Positions 36,080 through 47,900 of a stretch of 64,000 nucleotides of DNA are shown here, piece by piece; positions within the stretch are counted from its first letter, which is position 1; each line of letters opens with the position of its first letter. The notes beneath the pieces are model-generated. The model was not told the DNA's origin, did no database searches, and was given only the letters and a program-made list of their open reading frames with translations. The translations under genes and the position numbers were made by a program. The stretch is from Argopecten irradians (lineage: Eukaryota > Mollusca > Bivalvia > Pectinida > Pectinidae), in contig NC_091137.1 of assembly GCF_041381155.1 (NCBI RefSeq), positions 21,807,655-21,871,654 of the forward strand, written 5' to 3'.

Positions 36080-39000
36080 ATGTTGGCTGATTGTCTCTTA
36101 ATCGTGTTCATATCAATGTGTACAGCTTCTCTTGGAGAAGGTAATATTGTAGAAACTGTTTTAAAATGAAACGCTTTACTTTAAACGGGTTCCTTTAAAC
36201 ATGCGACCGAGAAAAGCAACTGAATGGGAACGTGACACTATCATTATTTTCGTTTATTCGGAATAGATAATGTTGTGAAGTAATTATTTCTGGTACATGT
36301 AATATCACTGTAAAAATGTGAAGACCATAACTCGGTTTCTTGATATCACTCTCTGTAGTCGTTATACTGCAATGTAGACGGAAATATCATTATTTTGTGT
36401 TTATGAAGTCATAGAACAAGAACACATTTAATATTATTTTATAAATTCATACCTCATCATGTGGCAATAGATTATAGTTAAATTCTTCATCTGACAGACT
36501 ACAGGACTAGACAATCACACCCATTCACATAAAGACATATAGCTGCCACCAAGGACATATTCAAACATTCATTTTCCCCACACACAATTAAACAATGGAA
36601 CAACCTCCCGGTGGCTACAGTGCAAATCCAATCCACACAATATAATCATCTTCATTGATGGATTTGTGGCACTAATAAGAAGATAGTGTTACAGGATGAG
36701 AGCATAGGTATTTAGCACGCTGGTAGGTCGAAGACTAATTATAAGATACAGAGAAAAGTAAGGAATTCCTCTGTGACGCAAAACTGGATAATTTAGTTCA
36801 AAGTGTTGTAAAAAAATATCCAGACCAGATATCTAAATATCTTTGGTCTTAAATAAAAGTTAAGATGTTAAACTTCAAGATGATAGCAAGAAGTCCTACT
36901 GAACTAGTCTACTTTTTTCACAAACAGCCTCGAAACATGAAACATTGACAAATTTTTAGTTGGACAAGATCGAGAACATTTTTGCAAACGAAAATGTCTA
37001 TTCGCTACACTGAAAACACGGCAGCCGACAATAACCGGCTTTGACATAAACAAACACCAGGTGAAAACAAATGCATTAGCTTGTTCTGTGCTTCGTTCAA
37101 ATCCCCCTCTCGTGGTCCTTATGTCGTTTTTCAGTGCTAATTAGTTATCAGGGTCAGGTTGACGGCCATTTAGCCACTATCTTGAAAGTTATAAAGCCTA
37201 ATCACATTTGTTGGTTGGTTTTAACTCTGCCAATGAGATTAGGTTTTACATAGCTTTCAAGATAAAACTAGTGGCAAATGGCCTTCAACCTGACCTGAAT
37301 AACTATTAGCGCTAAAAAACGACATAACATACACTACTACCCCACCCCCCATTTCAAAAATGTGGGACACAAACCAACATAGCTGTCTCCATGGAAGCCT
37401 TCAATACCTGTACTTCCACTTAGAGTGCTCTACGGGAATATAGCAGGGCGAGAGTAGTGTGCTGTCAGCCGGAGTCTAATCCATAACCCTGCTGCTCTAC
37501 CGACTGAGCTAAAGGGAAATTCCTCCTAGTGTGCAGCTAAAAGGCGACTGTATCCCTATATATGGACATTTCATAGTGGTGACAGGTGTCATAACCTCAA
37601 ATCAAAATGAGTGTAACAAATGAAATTATTACTTTATTATAACATATTTCTGTTTTAGGATTGACATGGCTCCTGGTATACAGAACAGATAAATACAAGA
37701 AGCTCAAAGCTGAGGTGGAGAAGCAGAGCAAGAAATGTAATATGATCGAAGGGAGAATTGTTACTGTTTACAGATACACAAGTACATTAAAACATATTTA
37801 GCAATGCTTCCAGATAGGAAAATTTTTATTGATTTGTTATGTACAAGGTATTGATATGAATTCTAGCTCCTCCAAAATAATCTACCATATGTTTTTCATG
37901 ATACCAGAAAAGGAAAATAATAGTCATAATTCATATTTATCACAGCTTGATAAGTTTTTGTTGGTTTAAACTTTCATCAGCTAGAATATTCGCACCTCTG
38001 ATACAATGAGCTCCATGTATCCAACCTTGTAACTAACCTATAATGAAATGAGTATGATGATACCCTAGTATTTTTTTACAGTGGAAAAGAAGAAGGAAGT
38101 TGGTGATGCAACAGACCGTAGCCAGAAGAAAAAATTAGGTATGCATGCTCTACTAGCTTTCTTCACATACATTGTCAAGACTTTGTTCATCAGTCTTTTG
38201 TCTGTGTCAGTGCTGTTAAAAAAACCCCCAAAAAACCCTAAAAGCTTTCTCATAGAAAATACTTACTCCCATGGAATGTTATGCCAGTAATCAATAGATA
38301 CTAACAGGGGTAGATATTTTTTGCACAAAATAATGGCACAATAAATCTATACCAACATTCTGTGGACATAACTCCATTAAAAGGTCATATAGTTATCAAT
38401 ACCTACCCCAGGATTAGATAACTATCATATAATCCACTTCCAGGAGAGATAACTCTCATACAAAGTAATCAAAACAATTAAATTTGATCTTCTATGTTGT
38501 TCCTCGTAGACTGCCTGTTCCTAGAAGTGTACGGTGTACGTGGAGCTACATAGAAGGTCTAATTTAACTTAGATTGTACCTACTGCCAAGGGAAGAAAAT
38601 TCTTACACAAAGTAATGACAGAGTGACAAATACCTTCTCTCAGGGTAGATAACTCACACAAAATAATGATAGAGTAACTAATACCTTCTCTCAGGATTAG
38701 ATAACTCATACAGAAAATGATGATATATATATAATGTAGTAAATAATATCTTCTCTCAGGTGTAGGAAACTCATACAAAATAATGACATAGTAACCAATG
38801 CCATTTCCCAGTATTAAATAACTTGCACAAAATAACGACATAGTAACCAATGCCATCTCTCAGGGGTAGATAACTCACACAGAAAATGATGATATACAAT
38901 TTAGTAAATAATATCTTCTCTCAGGGGTAGGTAACTCATACATAATCCAGGAGTAGATAACTTGCACAAAATAATGACATAGTAACCAATGCCATTTCCC

Positions 39001-41917
39001 AAGGGTAGATAACTCCAAAAAAATTGATATTTACAATTTCACATTTTATAATGTTAGCCCTAAATATGAATGTTTATAAGAATAATACCCTAAACAATGC
39101 CACTACAATCATCCTTAGTTAAAATGCTCACAATGTTGTTTTTCTCTATTACAGAAAGACAGGAAGAAAAATTGAAGAACAACAACAGAGATTTATCATT
39201 TGTGAGTACTGAAAACACTTGACCTTCAATTTTAATTTGTTATGTATCAGTACAAAAAGTTCTGGCTTGGCTATTCATTGATTTGTATTTCATTGGTTTG
39301 CAATGTTCATTATGATTCTAATTACAGGTTAACAAATAACAACAACTTTATGCAGTATTAAAATTACATGTCGAATGATATTACAAATCTATGCCATGCA
39401 TTCAATGTTTGTCCTACTTAAATATTTTTTTCTCTTTTTTCAGGTGAAAATGAAGTCCATGTTTGCAATTGGTTTTGCATTCACAGCTTTACTTAGTATG
39501 TTCAATTCCATGTAAGTTTTATTTCTCATCTAGCCTTCAATTGTCAAAAACTAAACAATCCTCTTTTCATTTCTCAGCTTTAAAATAAATTTAGTCTTAA
39601 AATATTTGTAAGAGTCACCTCTCTCTTCTCAGAGGCTTACTAGAGGCATCATGTAATGTGTAGGGAAACAATATTTCTTTAAATAACATGATGTGGATTG
39701 TAAAACTCATGCTGTCCATAAATAGTGATACTTTACTTAGTATGTTCAATTCCATGTAAGTTTTATTTCACATCTAGCCTTCAATTGTCAAAAACTAAAC
39801 AATCCTCTTTTCATTTCTCAGCTTTAAAATACATTTTGTCTTTAAAGGGACAATTCAATCTAAGACAACATTAAAATTTGTACATATATCGGGGAAAAAA
39901 CCGGTTCTAATGGAAATTAGATCAGTCGGTTTTACTGTGATATGCTCGAAAAGCCCATGGTGGTGAAATGTGTGTGAAACTTTCAAACTCGCTCGCTGTC
40001 TGCCATTACACATTGTGGTCGAATATCTCGTATGCCGAACCCTGTCCCTTGCTCGTAGAGTAATGCAACTTTTGTCTAGAACTGCTCAAATCGCTCTGAC
40101 AGTAGTGGTTTACCTTATTAGATGAATTGTCTTGCCTAAGAATCATTTTATTACCTACTCAGTGGTTATGTAGTTCACATGTTTAACGTGCGTGACTTTG
40201 GCTTGGGAATGGGTACAGAGTACATACTGTACCTGCTTAATCGTATTGATCAACGATTTGTAGTTACAACGGTATCAATTAAAATACTTAAAAATAACAT
40301 GGAATTTGTCAATATATTGAGTTAAATGTTTCATAAGAAATGTAGAACAATACATTTATGCCATATTTTGCTTCTTAGTTATGTAAAAGAATTAGCCTGA
40401 GTGAATTGTCCCTTTAAATATTTGTAAGAGTCACCTCTCTCTTCTTAGAGGCTTACTAGAGGCATCAAGTAATGTGTAGGGAAACAATATTTCTTTAAAT
40501 AACATGATGTGGATTGTAAAACTCGTGCTGTCCATAAATAGTGATATTAGGTACAGTGACCTTCTGGGCTATTAATCCAAATCCATCATGAAAATAATGA
40601 TAATGCTAGAACATTCTAGTACAACAGGAAATTGGTGTAATTATTTAAGATGAAGCATTTACAGTTTGAAATTCTTTAAATTGAACTTGATTGTAAGGCT
40701 CAGTCCCTGCTGGTCATCATCTTGTTAAGCAGCTGATATTGTGTAGTTTTGATGTCTTTTAAGTTTTTAGTGTTCTATCAGTTCACATGGTTTAAAAATC
40801 TAATTCAACATTTTTTGCATCTTGTTTTTATAGATTTGATGGCAGAGTGGTGGCCAAGCTTCCTTTTACACCAATCTCCCTGCTACAGGGAATATCTCAC
40901 CGGAACTTAGGTGGGGACGACTACACACACTGTTCTTTTATCTTCCTCTACATACTGTGTACCATGTCTGTGAGACAAGTAAGTAACTACATCCTGTGTA
41001 CATTGATAGTCTGTTAGACATTAAGTAACTACATCCTGTGTACCTTATTTGTAAGGCAATAAGTAACTACATCCTGCGTACCTTACTTGTGAGGCAATAC
41101 GTAACTATATCATCTGTACCTTATTTGAGAGGCAATAAGTAGCTATATCCTCTGTGCCTTATTTGTGAGGCAATACGTAACTATATCATGTGTACCTTAT
41201 TTGAGAAGCAATAAGTAACTATATCCTGTGTGCCTTATTTGTGAGGCAATAAGTAACTATATCATAAGTACCTTATTTGTGAGGCAATGAGTAACTACAT
41301 CCGGTGTACCTTATTTGTGAGGCAATATGTTACTATATCATGTGTACCTTATTTGTGAGGCAATATGTTACTATATCATGTGTACCTTATTTGAGAGGCA
41401 ATAAGTAACTATATCCTGTGTGCCTTATTTGTAAGGCAATAAGGAACTATATCATGTGTACCTTATTAATGAGGCATTACGTAACTACACCTTATGTACT
41501 TTTATTCCCTGTTAGACAATAAGTACTTCATTCTGTGTACCTGGTCTGTTAGACAATAAGCAACTTCATCCTGTGTACCTTATTTGTGAGGCGAGAAAGT
41601 AACTACATCCTGTGTACCTTACTTGTGAGACAAGAAACTTTGTCAATCCTTCCCTGACATTCCATCGGTATTGTAATTTTATTAGCATCCAAATGTGGTT
41701 TACTGTATGTGGAGCACACATGTAGCTCGTTAGTTAGGCTGTCATAGGGAAGTCATTAGAAATGTCTATTAATTAGAATTCAATTGTCTTTTCAGATATT
41801 TATAACTGTGCTTGTCTGTTTCAGAACATCCAAAAAGTCCTTGGACTTGCTCCATCTCGTGCTGCAAGTAAACAAGCTGGGGGACTGTTTGGTCCTCCCC
41901 CTCAACTCACAAAGTGA
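36080..41917 (+). CDS. TMCO1: TMCO1, ER calcium-load-activated channel, seven exons, 182 aa
   Basis: Exons: 36080-36140, 37659-37736, 38082-38138, 39155-39201, 39444-39511, 40834-40978, 41825-41917 (TGA). All junctions are GT-AG and in phase. The product is nearly collinear with vertebrate TMCO1 (188 aa): TM1 LLIVFISMCTASLGEGLTW, VYRTDKYKKLKAEVEKQSKK, coiled coil to KLERQEEKLKNNNRDLS, MKSMFAIGFAFTALLSMFN, FDGRVVAKLPFTPISLLQG, CSFIFLYILCTMSVRQNIQK, LGLAPSRAASKQAGG. In the family it is an ER membrane protein of the Oxa1 superfamily, linked to calcium release on ER overload and to the multipass translocon. An in-frame upstream ATG at 36017 would add 21 residues; an N-extended human form is also known. 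Introns 3, 5 and 6 carry tandem duplications. Head to head with the FERM-like gene, tail to tail with GORAB. Confidence 0.96.
36470..36650 (+). mobile_element. LINE 3' end fragment
   Basis: One + strand frame reads pieces typical of the last residues of a LINE ORF2: KDIFKHSFFPHTIKQWNNLP followed by VATVQIQS. No catalytic part is present. It lies in TMCO1 intron 1. Confidence 0.6.
37121..37325. mobile_element. MITE with arms of about 80 bp
   Basis: ATGTCGTTTTTCAGTGCTAA at the left and TAGCGCTAAAAAACGACAT at the right. The pairing continues through GGTCAGGTTGACGGCCATTT and AAATGGCCTTCAACCTGACC. TMCO1 intron 1. Confidence 0.8.
37440..37530 (-). mobile_element. tRNA-headed SINE relic, minus strand
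   Basis: Minus strand reads TTTAGCTCAGTCGGTAGAGC, a clear tRNA A box with D-arm. A weak B-box-like GGATTAGACTCC follows. The T arm is too diverged for a functional tRNA gene. Confidence 0.65.
38395..39015. repeat. Degenerate tandem repeats in TMCO1 intron 3
   Basis: Around ten imperfect copies of a unit of about 50-70 bp built on CTCTCAGGGGTAGATAACTC, ACACAAAATAATGA and ATAGTAACCAATGCC. Unit length varies. The open frame read on the minus strand (FCASYLIL repeats) is not a gene. Confidence 0.75.
39487..40546 (+). repeat. 244-bp tandem duplication spanning the TMCO1 exon 5 end and donor
   Basis: Copy 1 is 39487-39730 and starts inside exon 5 (CTTTACTTAGTATGTTCAAT, then TCCAT|GTAAG). Copy 2 starts at 39731 with the same bases and continues to 40546, but is split by the insertion at 39842-40418. 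Copies are about 95% alike by eye, so the event is fairly recent. Copy 2 contains the exon's last 25 bases plus the donor but has no acceptor of its own. Confidence 0.9.
39842..40418. mobile_element. TTAA-flanked non-autonomous element, about 575 bp
   Basis: Ends are TTTAAAGGGACAATTCA and TGAATTGTCCCTTTAAA (12-bp TIR AGGGACAATTCA, TTAA on each side). The undisturbed site, GTCTTAAAATATTTG, is preserved in copy 1 of the surrounding duplication at about 39596. No coding capacity. Confidence 0.85.
40955..41645 (+). repeat. About 38-bp minisatellite grown from the TMCO1 exon 6 donor junction
   Basis: About 17 copies of TGTGTACCTTATTTGTGAGG, CAATAAGTAACTATATCC. The first unit is the exon 6/intron 6 junction itself (TGTGTACCATGTCTGTGAGA, CAA|GTAAGTAACTACATCC), so the array begins inside coding sequence. 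In nearly all intronic copies the donor has lost its first G (CAATAAGTAAC). Confidence 0.9.
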
Positions 41918-42253
41918 GGCGATCTGTGTAACTGGCATAGAAAACAACAGTAGTGCATGAACATTTGTATCTTGACCTGTGCAATCTCAATATATTGTAC
42001 TTTTTGTCAATGTCTAGATTTAAATATGTGAGACAATATATTGTAAGGATGTAGAGTAAGGATGAGTGTGATCTCTATAGTTGTATAAGAACTGATCAGA
42101 AGTAGAGTTTATTATTTTAATAAGATACCCATATAATATAATATCAAAATCAGATATGTTAACATTATATACAGATTTGTATCAGATTGTATCCATAATG
42201 AAAAGTAAAGAAAAGTCAGTTGAATGAATGTATTGAAGTGTGTTAGGATTAAA

Positions 42254-42259
42254 AATAAA
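42254..42259 (+). promoter_or_regulatory. TMCO1: Candidate TMCO1 poly(A) signal
   Basis: AATAAA about 340 bases after the TMCO1 stop, the first good match on the + strand downstream of it. Confidence 0.5.
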
Positions 42260-42302
42260 TTATACTGTACAAAACATATTGAAATGTTTGGTTTTGTCTG
42301 AA

Positions 42303-42410
42303 AGTGGGGCCGCAGTGCTTAGCCGCAAGCCTTCACCTCTGGGGCAGTTGTCAGGTACTGACCATAGGTCAGTGATTTTTCTCTGGGTATTTGACATTTT
42401 GATCAGCTTT
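42303..42410 (+). mobile_element. tRNA-derived SINE fragment, plus strand
   Basis: GGGGCCGCAGTGCTTAGCCG, then CTTCACCTCTGGGGCAGTTG and TCAGGTACTGACCATAGG. This is the same SINE family as 24447-24628 in the opposite orientation, internally shortened at the B-box region. Confidence 0.7.
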
Positions 42411-44429
42411 AATAGTATCAATGCATTATTCAGTTTTGGATGGAATAGCAGAATCTTTCACCTTTTTGGGCATGACATTGGAATCTTCACCTGTTTGACA
42501 AGTATCTTGTTCTGAGGCTTGAGATATTAACATGTCAGAAATACAAAGCAAAGTTGATCTGTAGAACCAATTGTTGATGAAGATCTGACAGTGGTCAAAA
42601 GTGCTCATGTGACCTCAGTGATTAACATTCAATCAAATTTTTTCAGACAATCAATCAGATTTCTCAAATTGCTTGTTAGTTGTGATCTTATTAACGTCGA
42701 TTCTTTAAACTTTTTGTTTCGTCATGTTAACAAAAAATGACCAGATAGAATCGTGAACAAACAAAATTTGATAAGCAGTCGTATCTTCATTAAGGTAGAT
42801 CTGTGTAACATTGAATACTCCTTATGTAGAAAATTTCATTATTTATGTGGGTGCTGTAAAAGCAATGAATACCATTTCATACATAATCAGAATCACTATT
42901 TCATCTTTCAACTATGAATATTTCTAAACACAAAATACTTTGAAACCTAGTAAATACCAATGGACGTTTTAGGTCATCTCACCTCAAGTCTGTAAAAAGT
43001 CCAGTAAGTCGTTAAAAATTGCAGCCTATTTGATTCCTGTGACCTTAATTGAAGGTCAAGGTCTTTCATTTAAACAAACTTGCAATTTGGTAGTCCATCA
43101 TCCAAGCATGATACAGGGCCAACATCAGGTCTCTAGGGCCCTTTAATTATGTTGTATTTAGTCAGATGACCGTTAAGGCCTATTGTATGATATACAGTAT
43201 AATGATGTGCATTTCAATCAGATTTAAATAAGCTATGATGTCGTGTAAGTTGTCTTCTCTATTGGTTGAGATTAATAGAATCTAGCTTACATGAGTGTAC
43301 AGCGATATCTCTATCCTTGCGTATATGATTTTAGCTGGTCATGAACATGTACAGACTTGCCAAGTGTTGACAGGTAAAATCTTAAACGAGTGTTGAGGAT
43401 ATCCCTGTTCACTTCAATCACTGATATTTTTATTATATTCTCCCATACTTAAGAAAAAAAATGAATGAATAAAAAAATGAATGAATTTCAGTTGTTTTGA
43501 AACATTTTCATTGTCACAGAAACGTTGATGCTTGTATTCTTCCCACTTGCACATATATAGGTGTAAACAAAACAAATACAAATCTTATTTAAAGATAGAT
43601 TTATTTGTAAACAATAACATGTCAATTGTTGCCTAATTACTACAGAATTTAATCCATTACATATAGTATATAGCATTCAATTTACTATATATTTGTGTCA
43701 CTTATATAAAGTTTTCCCCTTCATGAGAACCCCAACAGATCAATATAAATGAACCAATGATAAAACCCTCAGTTACCTCAACAGATACCTGTATTGTAAT
43801 ATTATATATAACATAGAACCCTCAGTTACCTCAACAGACACCTGTATTGTATTTATAACACATCTTCCACTTTATAATTAAGTAAAGGTATACAAAGTGC
43901 ATTAAGTGTTTTTATTTTAGAAATCATTAAAACACAGGTACATATATCTGGTCTAATCTACATACTGGTAATTATGGAACTACTATTTGTGTTGAACAAG
44001 GATCATTAATGATATAGTAAAACACATTATAAAAAACATACAACAAGTTCATGGTTATAACACAAGTTAGTTTCATTCCTGTCAAGGTTCGCGTGAAATA
44101 TTTGTAATATGTTTATAAACTACACTTATAATAAGAGGTTTCATTGGTCTCCAGTTGTTTGTTATACTGTAACATATCTTCCACTTCATAATTCAGCAAA
44201 GGTATTATAAATGCATTGAGTGTAATCATTAAATCACAGGAACATATACTTGTATGGTCTAATCTACATAATTATTTGCACTATACAGTGATGGCACATT
44301 TTTATCAATATAATGATTTCTGAAGTAATTATAACCACAGTATTAATGGAGCAGGCTATAAAGACTGGGTAATTTGATTATCTGAGGTGTATCATAATAT
44401 AATATATTTTGGTATCAAAACTATGGCAT
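42411..44429. other. TMCO1-GORAB intergenic region, no gene seen
   Basis: Contains short direct duplications: CCTCAGTTACCTCAACAGA at 43768 and again about 50 bp later; and a segment of about 110 bp with CATCTTCCACTTTATAATTA at 43862, repeated in diverged form at about 44167. No coding signal. Confidence 0.5.
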
Positions 44430-44438
44430 GGGATACAC

Positions 44439-44763
44439 CAATCTAATTAAAATTAGACTTGTAATTTCGCTCCACTACGATACTCTACGTTACGCTCCAA
44501 TACAAGATCTAATGATGCCCCGTTCGGGGTCACCTCAGCATGACCCCTATGGTTAGCCAATCAGCGTGTCGCCTACTGAATCTTCGGTGTGGTTCATTCA
44601 TTCGGAAGTGTAAACTGATAATAATGCGTCCTGAGATGTTCCGATTCTAGGCCAGAGGTCATGCTGAGGTGACCTCGAACGGGGCATCGTTAGACCTTGT
44701 ATTGGAGCGTAACGTAGAGTATCGTAGTGGAGTGGAATTACAAGTCTAATTTTAATTAGATTG
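44439..44763. mobile_element. MULE-like MITE with long TIRs and a 9-bp target duplication
   Basis: The inverted arms pair over about 105 bp: CAATCTAATTAAAATTAGAC, CACTACGATACTCTACGTTA and GCCCCGTTCGGGGTCACCTC, with their complements at the right end. GGGATACAC is present directly on both sides (44430-44438 and 44764-44772). It lies about 180 bp from the GORAB stop. Long TIRs with a 9-bp duplication fit Mutator-like elements. No transposase. Confidence 0.85.
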
Positions 44764-44946
44764 GGGATACACAATACATCATCCAATGTTATGTTATTAA
44801 AAAAATATTGCAGCAACTTAAAATGAATTTCTGGCAGTATATATATGATACAATCTTCTAAAGGCTTCAAAACAAAATACAATTTGGCAGTGACTGTGTC
44901 AAATAAACCAGACAATTAAAACAATGTACTACAATATAATTGATCC

Positions 44947-47900
44947 TTAAGTGATAGGCTCCTCCTTAATGTGAACAGAGTCTAACGTCCAAGAACTTGG
45001 CATTGCCACATTCGAGTCATTATTTTGTGAATGTTTAGGGGACTGGGAGATGTCTGCCCCTGCTGATAAAGCACTATTGTAACTTGAGGAATCGTCTGTA
45101 CATGAAGAATTGGATGGTTGTTCCACATTGGCATTCACTGTGAAATCTTCTGGACAAGATATGTTATCTAGGTTTTCCTCTGAACGAGTTTGTGAAATCT
45201 GAAATTGATTTTGTTCTGAATGTGTATTCTCAGTATCATTTGATGCATCGTTTGGGAGACACAAACTTTCTCCTGATGAATTATCCGTTTTAATCCTCAC
45301 CTGATCATCACTGGTAGCATTTGACACTGTAGTTGTACTTTCAACTTTATTATCTGATGACACTGGAGAAGCAACTTTCTGTTCTGAATGACTAACTTTG
45401 GGACTGTCACTTTCGGGAGTTTTCGGCGACGTCGGTGAAGTCACCTTCACCATGCCCATACTGGAGAAAGCAGACAAGGGAGGTAAGTTGCCTATACATA
45501 GTTGCTCTCCCTTTGTTTCCATATCTAGCTCTGTCATTAGATCTGACAATTTTTTGGCTTTCCTGATCTCATTTTGGTGTATAATTGTGTATAGGTGTTC
45601 TGTGAGTTGTTCTTTGAGCTCAGATTTCTTCTGTAAATCCAATTTGGCTTCAATAAACTCCTTTTCTGCCCTGTCATAGCGTCTCCTGAAATAACATTTT
45701 AACACGATTTGAATATAAAGTTAACAAAAAAGCACAAAATTATGACATTTCATTCTAAAGTTTGGATACCAATGCAAAAGAAAGACATATCAGCCAAGGT
45801 AAAAAACGTTTAAATTATTGCCTTAAATAAGATAAAGATAATTTAGGTCGTACAATAAATCACCAGTGTATAATATTCAAACAGTATATCAATTGACTGT
45901 TGTATGTCTTGTGCTTCATTTACTAACAATGAATTATGTATCACATTCAAAATGACTAAAAGATCAAAGCTAATTCAAACCAACAAGTGGCATTATTTAA
46001 AGTCTGCAAAGCTTTGGTATCTATATAGACCATAAAACTATATAGATGGTTTAATGCTTAACTATACCAAATGATAAGGAGAATTCTATTGTACACCTAT
46101 ATAACAATTGATCGTAATTCCAACATACGTTGCCTCCAGGAAATCTCGACTGGCATTCTCAATCCTGTTCCGTACCACAGTCACATCAGCACTCAGTAAG
46201 TTGTCCAGGATCATCAGCTCCTTCTGTATGTGTGTCAGCTTCTCAGCTTCCATCCGTGCCTTCTTTTGTCTGCAAATAATTGCATATATATATATATATA
46301 TATACACACCATAATAACAATAAAGTACAGATAGGAAATGACTATGAGCATTGAAAGGTAATCTATCCTTTATACAGATATAAATATTATGGTTATCTCA
46401 GATAAACACGTAGCCCAAAAAATACAAACGGGTTTGATAATTCTTTTGAATGAATTACAGTTATCTGACTTACCTTTCAGACAATGTCTTGGCTAAGAGA
46501 GCCTTTTTGTGTTTGTTAGCCTCCTCAATCTCTTTCTGTTGCTCTCTGAATTTTTCTAAAGTACCCAGTTCACGACTGTAAAAAAATCCATTTAAATGCC
46601 ATAATATTGTAACATATCTATCATGTTTATTTCAATATGCATGTATACACTTGCACTAGTATATCTTGGCCATTAGAACTTCATACTAATATCATTTGGA
46701 CTTAAGCATTACTATATACATGTAGTCATAAAAAGTGAAACATTCTGTATCATGAATGCATAGTTGTGTGTCTGCTTGTAAAATCCTTTAAATTACCATT
46801 ATTTTTTGCTGATGTATCTTTACCCTTTAAATCATCATTAATTGTACATGTCCTCTCTTAGTTTGAATTACTAGTCTATTTAATCCCAAAATAACAGTTC
46901 AGTATGAAGGGTCAAATACCAGTATATAAATAATGACTACATTAATTGATAAAGAATTGTCCATGTCAAAAGAGACAATATATTACATACTTTAAAGCCT
47001 CCTCTGGACCCAACTCCTGAATCTCTGGTTCTTCTTTCACTGTAACCTGGTCAGGCATTGTGACTTGGGCAGACTCACTCAAACTGGGTACAGCTCCACT
47101 GGCTGAAAACTTGTTGCCTTCACGTGAAATCTTATTACCTGCATCATTAAAATTAATATCAATTCTCATTTATCGGTAATTTAATTACATAGCATCATTT
47201 AACAATCCCACAAAGCTTACCTTGTATATAGTGTATCATTTATCGATGTTAACACATTTCTAAGAACAGTAAACTATTGTTATATGTGCATTGTAAATAT
47301 ATAAAATATATGTGTTCATTTGGCTTTCCTGCAGTGTCACTCTGCTTACTAGCTACATGTAGCTGTGGAAAAATCCATCAAATGCTTTTGAAATTAGTGA
47401 AAATGTTAGCGCCACCTGAAGGCCATATATATATACTAATATCTAGATTTTTTGTATTTCATTTTACCTTTGCATGACAATTTTTTATTGAAGATTTGAA
47501 ACATTACAATTTGGCAAACATTGAACAAATTAAAGTTGCTTCAGTATTTATAGCCTTAAGATCTACTTTAAAGATCTACATATGTATTAAAGCAGTCTTA
47601 TAATTTTACCTTGTATATTTAGTCAAGGCATCAGAGCTTGGTTTTACTGTTCATTAAAAAGATAGGTGTTCATCATTTTACACCAAAGAAATGCACATCT
47701 ACATATGTTGGTTACCTTAGTTAGACTATCACTTACAGGATTTGTTGGGTATTGGCTGAGATGTTGGTTTTGGTTGTGAGAGATTCTGTCCAACTACTGG
47801 TGCTTCTGAGGCACTGCCTCTTGCTGCTGATGGTGGCATCCGCCTTTCTTGGGTAGAAATCTTGTTTCTATGCATTGCAGCTGAAAGTATTTAACAGATA

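Noticed and set aside
37440-37530. Functional tRNA gene on the minus strand
   Set aside because: A clear D-arm/A box, but the T arm and acceptor stem do not pair; a SINE head is more likely.
44598-44915. 105-codon minus-strand frame
   Set aside because: It runs through the MULE-like MITE and into its flank; no domain.
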